Shown here one piece after another: positions 7,707 through 14,962 of a stretch of DNA of 14,962 nt (position 1 is the first letter of the stretch; each line of letters opens with the position of its first letter). The notes beneath the pieces are model-generated. The model was not told the origin of the DNA. It worked only from the letters and a program-made list of their open reading frames with translations, and searched no databases. This DNA comes from Dechloromonas sp. (GTDB lineage Bacteria > Pseudomonadota > Gammaproteobacteria > Burkholderiales > Rhodocyclaceae): contig JAFLDQ010000079.1 in NCBI GenBank assembly GCA_017302355.1, forward strand, positions 1 to 14,962. Direction: 5' to 3'. A program made the position numbers and the translations under genes.

Positions 7707-8986
7707 ACGCCCTGGTGATCTTCACCCTGCTGGCCATCCTCATGCTGACCGGCATGCCGATCTCGATTTCGCTCGGCCTGACCGTCCTCACCTTCCTGTT
7801 CACGATGACCCACGTCCCGCTCGAGTCGGTGGCGCTCAAGCTGTTCACCGGCATCGAGAAGTTCGAGATCATGGCCATCCCGTTCTTCATCCTCGCCGGC
7901 AACTTCCTGACGCACGGCGGCGTCGCCAGGCGGATGATCAAGTTCGCCACCGACATGGTCGGCCACTGGTACGGCGGCCTCGGTCTCGCCGGGGTCATGG
8001 CCTGCGCGCTGTTCGCGGCGGTCTCGGGTTCCAGTCCGGCGACCGTCGTGGCGATTGGCTCGATCCTGCTGCCGGCGATGGTCAGGGCGGGCTTCCCGAG
8101 CAGGTTCGGGGCCGGCGTCATCACGACCTCGGGCGCGCTCGGCATCCTGATCCCGCCGTCGATCGTCATGGTCATGTACTCGGTGGCGACCAATACCTCG
8201 GTCGGCGCCCTGTTCATGGCCGGCGTCATGCCCGGCCTGGCTCTGGCGGCGACGCTCGGCGGCGTCACCTGGTATCGCGCCCGCAAGTTCGACTATCCGC
8301 GCCAGCCGAAGGCGTCGTGGGGCGAGCGCTTCCGCTCGTTCCGCGAATCGATCTGGGGCCTGTTCCTGATCGTCGTCGTCATGGGCGGCATCTACACCGG
8401 CATCTTCACGCCGACCGAAGCAGCGGCGATGTCCGCGGTCTACGCCTTCTTCGTCGCCGTGTTCATCTACAAGGACATGACGCTGCGGGACGTGCCGCAG
8501 GTGTTGCTGAACTCGGCCAACATGTCGGCGATGCTGCTCTACATCATCACCAACGCCGTGCTCTTCTCGTTCATCATGACCAACGAGAACATCCCGCAGG
8601 CGCTGGCCGACTGGATGCTGAACCATGGCCTGGGCGTGATCACCTTCCTGCTCGCGGTCAACATCATCCTGCTGCTCGCCGGCAACTTCATGGAGCCGTC
8701 GTCGATCGTCCTGATCTTCGCCCCCATCCTCTTCCCGGTGGCGATGAAGCTGGGCATCGACCCGGTCCATTTCGGCATCCTGATGGTGGTGAACATGGAA
8801 GTCGGCATGTGCCATCCGCCGGTCGGCCTCAACCTCTACGTCGCGTCGGGCATCACCAAGATGGGCATCACCGAGCTGACCGTCGCGGTCTGGCCGTGGC
8901 TGCTGTCGATGCTGTTCTTCCTGGTCGTGGTCACCTACTGGCCGGGGCTCTCGCTGTGGCTGCCACGCCAGCTCGGCGTGATCTAG
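7703..8986 (+). CDS. dctM: TRAP transporter large permease
   Basis: Large membrane subunit (DctM) that forms the substrate and sodium translocation path; an inner-membrane protein of 427 residues, the normal length, with about a dozen hydrophobic segments throughout. Recognisable family stretches are IPFFILAGNFLTHGG (59-73), ALFAAVSGSSPATVVAIGS (102-120), GILIPPSIVMVMYS (147-160), GIFTPTEAAA (233-242) and GNFMEPSSIVLIFAP (327-341), plus a late HPPVGLNLYV (371-380). These include the serine-, glycine- and proline-rich re-entrant hairpins of the elevator-type transporter core. Translation starts at 7703 inside the dctQ stop codon, with AGGAG at 7691-7695. It is last in the operon, and a strong intrinsic terminator begins 20 bases after the stop. 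Confidence 0.96.
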   Translation: MNALVIFTLLAILMLTGMPISISLGLTVLTFLFTMTHVPLESVALKLFTGIEKFEIMAIPFFILAGNFLTHGGVARRMIKFATDMVGHWYGGLGLAGVMACALFAAVSGSSPATVVAIGSILLPAMVRAGFPSRFGAGVITTSGALGILIPPSIVMVMYSVATNTSVGALFMAGVMPGLALAATLGGVTWYRARKFDYPRQPKASWGERFRSFRESIWGLFLIVVVMGGIYTGIFTPTEAAAMSAVYAFFVAVFIYKDMTLRDVPQVLLNSANMSAMLLYIITNAVLFSFIMTNENIPQALADWMLNHGLGVITFLLAVNIILLLAGNFMEPSSIVLIFAPILFPVAMKLGIDPVHFGILMVVNMEVGMCHPPVGLNLYVASGITKMGITELTVAVWPWLLSMLFFLVVVTYWPGLSLWLPRQLGVI

Positions 8987-9005
8987 CCCGCAACGCAGAA
9001 CGCAG

Positions 9006-9038
9006 AGCGGCCCGCCGGCACGCCGGCGGGCCGCTTTT
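9006..9038 (+). terminator. intrinsic terminator of dctPQM
   Basis: GCGGCCCGCCGGC (9007-9019) and GCCGGCGGGCCGC (9022-9034) form a perfect 13-bp GC-rich stem around a two-base loop (realistically 12 bp with a four-base loop), followed by TTTT at 9035-9038. The A at 9006 can pair with the first T. On the minus strand the stem is not followed by a T-run, so it should act mainly for the dct operon. Confidence 0.88.
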
Positions 9039-9107
9039 CGTTGACGCCGCCATCCGTCGCGGCGATCGCCCTGGGCCGGCCGCTTGCGGCGACTTGCGCT
9101 CGCGGCC

Positions 9108-10775
9108 TCAGCCCGATGAGCGTCCGTTGCCCCACAAGGCGGCCCACAGCGCGCGCAGTTTCCCGGCCGCGCTCAGCCGCTCGTCGGCGAGATGCTCGAG
9201 GAAGTCCGACAGCCGTTTCGAGCGGGCGATGGCGAACAGCACCAGGCCGACGAAGACGACGCCGGCGACCGCGCCGTGCAGCACGCGCTCCTCGACCGGC
9301 CCGTCGCCGAACGGGATGATGTTCATGCCGAAATAGCCGGTCGTCACGGTGGCGATCAGCCCGAGGGTGGTGATCACCGTCAGGCGCACGACGGTGTTCG
9401 ATTGCCGGCGCTGCGAGTCGCTGTCGAGGTACTGGCTCATCTCGCGGATTTCGTCGCGCACCTCGTCGTACAGCTCGGCATTGCCGAGATGGTTGGCGCA
9501 CAGCCGGAAGACGGCCTGCACATGCGCGCGCTCCGAGAGCAACTCGAACCAGTAGCGGTGGGTGAAGCGCAGGAAGGTCTCGAAATTGGCGCGAATCCTG
9601 CGCTTGAAGCGGCGCACCGAGTCGTCGTCGCGGATGTCGAGATCGTTCACCGCATCGGCGAGCGTCTCGGAAAACGCCAGCAGCGCGGCGCGATGCAGGT
9701 GGGCGATCAGGAATACGAGGAAATACTGATGGCGGAACTGCCCGAGTACGCCGCGTTCGGGATCGCTGACCGAGGGTGCGGCGGCGTCGCCGACCACGGT
9801 CAGCGAGTTGCCGGTACATACGAAGCGGGTGTTCGGGCCGGCCTCGGTGTCGTTCCAGAAGCGGTCCTGGCAGTAGCGCCTCTCGAATTCGGCGACTCCC
9901 GGCTCGTTGACCGGGAGCGGCTCGTCGGGATGCAGCGTCGTCGCCAGCCCGATGCGCACCCAGTCCTCGCGCCTGAGCCGGCGCGGTTCGGCGAGCGCGA
10001 GGAACGCCATGAGCGGCATGCGGTGATACTCGAGCAGCCGGTAGCGCAGCTCGCCGGGTTCGTCGGAGTGGGCGAGGGCCAGCGGACGCAGCAGGCAGGC
10101 CCAATGCTCGGAAACGCAGGGACTGCGGTGCTCGCAGACGAAGGTGAGGAATTTCTGCCGGCGCCCCGGGTCGGAGCGGGCGATGACCTGGCCGGCGGCG
10201 TCCAGCCATTCCGATACGTGGGCGTTGTTCACCCCCTCGCCGTGCTCGTCCCAGCCCGACGGATAGGCGCGGCCGAAGCGGAACAGGATGTCGCGGACGG
10301 TGGCGAGCGGCAGGTCCTCGCCGCGCACCTCGACATTGAGCTGGACGACGTCGATATCCTGGAAGAAATACAGGTCGACGTGAACGACGCGCAGCTCGAC
10401 CGGCGCCGCGCCCCGGCGCAGGGTCAGGCGCAGGCGGTCGATGTCGGTCCGCCGGAAAACGTGGACCGGCGAGTTGCCTGGCGGATCGTCGGGATTGGTC
10501 TTGCGGGCGCGGCCTTCGCCGTAGAGGAAGCGCTGGACATAGGGCAGGAAGGAAACGAACTCGCGGTAATGTCGCTCGCGGAACTCTTCCGGGTCGGAAG
10601 TGAATTCGTCGTCGACCCGGCGCCAGGCGTGGGTTTCCCGGCCCGCCTCGAGGACTTCCCAGTGCCGCCCGGCGGCGCCCGCGGCGGTCAGCGGTTCGAG
10701 CTGCAATGGCCACACCAGGTTGGCGTCGAACAGGCGGACGCGGCCGATGTCGCTTTCTTGTTCCGGATACGTCAT
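9108..10775 (-). CDS. CorA-like divalent cation transporter, large form
   Basis: Inner-membrane protein of 555 residues resembling the CorA superfamily of magnesium/divalent-cation channels. A long soluble N-terminal region (about 1-460) is followed by a stalk helix and two C-terminal membrane helices (about 463-482 and 499-517). The signature GMN triplet (483-485) ends the first helix in [11 protein letters not shown], as in CorA, where it forms the selectivity filter. The protein is much longer than classical CorA (about 320 residues), and the extra sequence is N-terminal; I recognise no second domain there. The start [10 protein letters not shown] at 10775 was chosen because GGAAGGGGGA lies just upstream. 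The longer open frame covers leader DNA and the divergent kup promoter. Whether it moves Mg, Co, Ni or Zn, and in which direction, cannot be told from sequence. Confidence 0.82.
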   Translation of the reverse strand: MTYPEQESDIGRVRLFDANLVWPLQLEPLTAAGAAGRHWEVLEAGRETHAWRRVDDEFTSDPEEFRERHYREFVSFLPYVQRFLYGEGRARKTNPDDPPGNSPVHVFRRTDIDRLRLTLRRGAAPVELRVVHVDLYFFQDIDVVQLNVEVRGEDLPLATVRDILFRFGRAYPSGWDEHGEGVNNAHVSEWLDAAGQVIARSDPGRRQKFLTFVCEHRSPCVSEHWACLLRPLALAHSDEPGELRYRLLEYHRMPLMAFLALAEPRRLRREDWVRIGLATTLHPDEPLPVNEPGVAEFERRYCQDRFWNDTEAGPNTRFVCTGNSLTVVGDAAAPSVSDPERGVLGQFRHQYFLVFLIAHLHRAALLAFSETLADAVNDLDIRDDDSVRRFKRRIRANFETFLRFTHRYWFELLSERAHVQAVFRLCANHLGNAELYDEVRDEIREMSQYLDSDSQRRQSNTVVRLTVITTLGLIATVTTGYFGMNIIPFGDGPVEERVLHGAVAGVVFVGLVLFAIARSKRLSDFLEHLADERLSAAGKLRALWAALWGNGRSSG

Positions 10776-10795
10776 CAAGATCCCCCTTCCCGTTG

Positions 10796-10823
10796 GTCCG
10801 CCGCATTGCGGACCGCAAGTCCG
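10796..10823 (-). promoter_or_regulatory. alternative hairpins in the CorA-like gene leader
   Basis: Read on the minus strand, three short arms lie in a row: CGGAC (10819-10823), GTCCG(C) (10808-10813) and (G)CGGAC (10796-10801). The middle arm can pair with either neighbour but not both, giving CGGAC/GTCCG with a five-base loop or GTCCGC/GCGGAC with a six-base loop. The last arm is about 20 bases before the start codon, close to the Shine-Dalgarno. A further GCGGC/GCCGC hairpin (10842-10856) lies upstream. This has the geometry of an RNA switch, but stems this short can arise by chance in GC-rich DNA. Confidence 0.35.
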
Positions 10824-10870
10824 TTGCCCGGCCCGGATGCGGCGGCTTTTTGCCGCGCTCCCAGGCGAGA

Positions 10871-10905
10871 ATGATATTCCAATGGTGAAACGAGGAGAGT
10901 ACACT
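10871..10905. promoter_or_regulatory. overlapping divergent promoter candidates for kup and the CorA-like gene
   Basis: For kup (plus strand), TTCCAA (10877-10882) and TACACT (10900-10905) are 17 bases apart; both are partial matches to sigma-70 boxes. For the CorA-like gene (minus strand), a -10-like TATCAT (10871-10876, 5/6) touches the kup -35 candidate but lacks a good -35 box. If both are used, polymerases would compete for the same site. The predictions rest on hexamer matches only. Confidence 0.35.
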
Positions 10906-10986
10906 ATCGGCCGCTCGATGGGACGCGACGGGCAGAATTCCCGCGCGGAGACGCATCGAGGCCGCAACACGCCCAGGGGGAAGATC

Positions 10987-12849
10987 ATGCACGCTCGTCA
11001 GGCCATGCCGGCGCTCACCGTCGCCGCGATCGGCGTCGTTTTCGGCGATATCGGCACCAGTCCGCTCTATTCGCTGAAGGAGATCTTCAACGGCCACCAT
11101 CCGATTCCGGTGACGCCGGCCAACATCCTCGGCGTCCTGTCGCTGGTGTTCTGGGCGATCATGATCCTGGTGACCATCAAGTACGTGCTCATCATCATGC
11201 GCGCCGACAATCGCGGCGAGGGCGGCTCGCTCTCGCTGCTCTCGCTGGTCACCGAGAAGGCGAGGAGTCAGCGCCTGACCTGGGTCATCTCGCTGCTCGG
11301 CATCTTCGCCGCGGCGCTGTTCTATGGTGACAGCATGATCACTCCGGCGATCTCGGTGCTCTCGGCGGTCGAGGGCCTGCAGATCCTCGCGCCCGAGCTC
11401 GAGGCCTACGTTGTGCCGGTCACCGTGGTCATCCTCAGCGGCCTGTTCTTCATCCAGAAACACGGCACCGCCGCGGTCGGCAAGATGTTCGGGCCGGTCA
11501 TGATCCTCTGGTTCGCCGTCCTCGCCGTCCTCGGCGTCAACGAGATCGTCCACAACCCGGCGGTGCTGGTGGCGGTCAACCCCGCCTATGCCCTCGCGTT
11601 CATCGTCGATCACACCGGGCTGGCCTTCCTCGCCCTCGGCTCCGTCGTCCTCTCCGTCACCGGCGGCGAAGCGCTGTATACCGACATGGGCCACTTCGGC
11701 CGCTTCCCGATCCGCCTCGCCTGGTTCGGTTTCGTCATGCCGGCGCTGGTCCTCAACTACTTCGGCCAGGGTGCGCTGCTGCTCAACGAGCCGGGCGCCA
11801 TCGAGAGTCCCTTCTACCATCTCGGACCCTCCTGGGCGCTGATGCCGATGGTGGTGCTGGCGACGCTGGCCACCGTCATCGCCTCGCAATCGGTCATCTC
11901 CGGCGCCTTCTCGGTCGCCCGCCAGGCCGTCCAGATGGGCCTGCTGCCGCGCATGCAGATCATCCACACCTCCGGCCACGAGGAAGGCCAGATCTACGTG
12001 CCGTTCACCAACTGGACGCTCTATCTCGCCGTCATCGCCCTCGTCGTCGGCTTCAAGAATTCCTCCAACCTGGCCGCCGCCTACGGCATCGCGGTGACCA
12101 CGACGATGATGATCGACACCGTCCTCGTCGCCTTCGTCATGGTCCTGATCTGGCGCTGGAACCTGCTGCTCGTCGCGCTGGTCGCCGGTTCGCTGGTCGT
12201 GGTCGACATCGCCTTCTTCTCGGCCAACATCATCAAGGTCCCGGACGGCGGCTGGTTCCCGCTCGCCATGGCTCTCGTCTCCTTCACCGTGCTGACCACC
12301 TGGCGGCGCGGCCGGCGGCTGGTGCTCGACGAAATGGCCAGGCAGACCTTCCCGCTCGCCGACTTCATCGGCACGATCGGCGGCGTGCACCGCGTCCATG
12401 GCACGGCGATCTTCATGACCAGTTCCAAGGAAGGCGTGCCCGCCGCGCTGCTGCACAACCTCAAGCACAATCAGGTGCTGCACGACCGCGTCGTGCTGCT
12501 GACCGTCCAGACGGCCAACACGCCCTTCGTGAACGATCTCGATCGCCTCTACCTGCACCGGCTCGACGAGGGCTTCCTGCGCATCATCGTCCGCTACGGG
12601 TTCATGGAGGATCCCGACATTCCGGCGGCGCTGGAGCAGTGCGCCCGTTTCGGCGAGACCTTCGACATGATGGAGACGACCTTCTACTTCTCCCGCGAGA
12701 CGGTCATGCCGCGCATCCCCGGCCGCGACATCGCTCCCTGGCGGGCCCGTCTGTTCGCGATGATGTCGAAGAACGCCACCAGCGCCACCGACTTCTTCAA
12801 GATCCCGACCAACCGCGTCGTCGAACTGGGGACGCAGCTGGTTCTCTAG
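10987..12849 (+). CDS. kup: Kup-type potassium uptake protein
   Basis: Inner-membrane low-affinity K+ uptake system of the KUP/HAK/KT family, a K+/H+ symporter. The product has 620 residues, against 622 in E. coli Kup. The hallmark [13 protein letters not shown] is at 16-28. Further family stretches are the intact [11 protein letters not shown] (about 77-87), [19 protein letters not shown] (112-130), [14 protein letters not shown] (about 226-239) and [19 protein letters not shown] (about 358-376). About twelve hydrophobic segments occupy the first 440 residues, and a soluble C-terminal domain follows. The ATG at 10987 was chosen because AGGGGG (10975-10980) lies six bases upstream and the hallmark then falls at its usual position. 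In-frame ATGs at 10882 and 10918 would add an arginine-rich leader not typical of Kup. It is divergent from the CorA-like gene and followed by its own terminator. Confidence 0.96.
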   Translation: MHARQAMPALTVAAIGVVFGDIGTSPLYSLKEIFNGHHPIPVTPANILGVLSLVFWAIMILVTIKYVLIIMRADNRGEGGSLSLLSLVTEKARSQRLTWVISLLGIFAAALFYGDSMITPAISVLSAVEGLQILAPELEAYVVPVTVVILSGLFFIQKHGTAAVGKMFGPVMILWFAVLAVLGVNEIVHNPAVLVAVNPAYALAFIVDHTGLAFLALGSVVLSVTGGEALYTDMGHFGRFPIRLAWFGFVMPALVLNYFGQGALLLNEPGAIESPFYHLGPSWALMPMVVLATLATVIASQSVISGAFSVARQAVQMGLLPRMQIIHTSGHEEGQIYVPFTNWTLYLAVIALVVGFKNSSNLAAAYGIAVTTTMMIDTVLVAFVMVLIWRWNLLLVALVAGSLVVVDIAFFSANIIKVPDGGWFPLAMALVSFTVLTTWRRGRRLVLDEMARQTFPLADFIGTIGGVHRVHGTAIFMTSSKEGVPAALLHNLKHNQVLHDRVVLLTVQTANTPFVNDLDRLYLHRLDEGFLRIIVRYGFMEDPDIPAALEQCARFGETFDMMETTFYFSRETVMPRIPGRDIAPWRARLFAMMSKNATSATDFFKIPTNRVVELGTQLVL

Positions 12850-12870
12850 CGTCTTGGCCGGACGTGCGAC

Positions 12871-12899
12871 AAGGCCCCGGCTCCGGTCGGGGCTTTTTT
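12871..12899 (+). terminator. intrinsic terminator of kup
   Basis: GCCCCGGC (12874-12881) pairs with GTCGGGGC (12886-12893) around TCCG, giving an 8-bp stem with one G-T pair. Six T residues follow at 12894-12899. It lies 25 bases after the kup stop and separates kup from the restriction-modification gene. Confidence 0.88.
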
Positions 12900-12975
12900 G
12901 TGCCGGTTGCGGTCGACCCCGGAAAATACCCGAAAACCGCTTATCATTTTCCGCTTTCCGTGACGGCCGCCTGCC

Positions 12976-14962
<1,987 letters not shown>

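Noticed and set aside
7492..9336. 614-codon plus-strand frame across dctQ, dctM and the terminator
   Set aside because: Wrong-frame reading of dctQ and dctM. It crosses a strong intrinsic terminator and has Arg/His-rich shadow composition.
10882..10986. Upstream in-frame ATGs giving Kup a 23- or 35-residue extension
   Set aside because: They lack good ribosome-binding spacing, while AGGGGG is six bases before the ATG at 10987. The hallmark [13 protein letters not shown] is at the usual distance from that start.

Overview
This is a GC-rich, tightly packed chromosomal window. It most resembles a betaproteobacterium of the Rhodocyclales type (Azoarcus, Thauera, Dechloromonas or Accumulibacter relatives). 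That placement rests on the protein style of Rho, TrxA, the C4-dicarboxylate TRAP genes and Kup, on the trxA-rho gene order, and on GC content. It is an inference, because no 16S rRNA gene is present.

Layout. Positions 1-1075 hold the 3' part of an IS5-type insertion sequence, whose 5' end lies outside the window. It stops a few bases beyond the 3' end of a tRNA-Leu(UAG) gene on the minus strand. Also on the minus strand are rho and trxA (1296-3041), then a two-component pair, response regulator and PAS histidine kinase (3149-5727), whose reading frames overlap by 4 bases. A 139-base divergent region separates the kinase from a plus-strand TRAP transporter operon dctP-dctQ-dctM (5867-8986), which ends in a strong intrinsic terminator. 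The regulators and transporter are arranged like the dctSR / dctPQM locus of Rhodobacter capsulatus: the kinase senses external C4-dicarboxylate, and the regulator switches on the divergent uptake operon.

Next is a second divergent pair of ion-transport genes. A CorA-like divalent-cation transporter (minus, 9108-10775) faces a Kup potassium symporter (plus, 10987-12849). They share a 211-base control region that contains mutually exclusive hairpins in the CorA-like leader. Kup ends in its own intrinsic terminator.

From 12976 to the right edge runs a large plus-strand gene, open at the window end. It encodes an MmeI-type (type IIL) restriction-modification enzyme with nuclease and DNA methyltransferase in one chain. 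The nuclease residues D70-x9-E80-x-K82 fall exactly where I recall them in MmeI. A GC-rich palindromic repeat of the kind usually found between genes lies in frame inside this gene. Its glutamate codon use differs from that of its neighbour kup. A very long open frame on the opposite strand (8983-14949) is a shadow.

The most noteworthy items are the repeat inside the MmeI-like gene and that gene's altered SAM-binding motif. Others are the alternative hairpins before the CorA-like gene, the hairpin between dctP and dctQ, the long histidine- and arginine-rich tail of DctQ, the C-rich leader of rho, and the IS at the tRNA 3' end. I see no clearly new multi-gene system.
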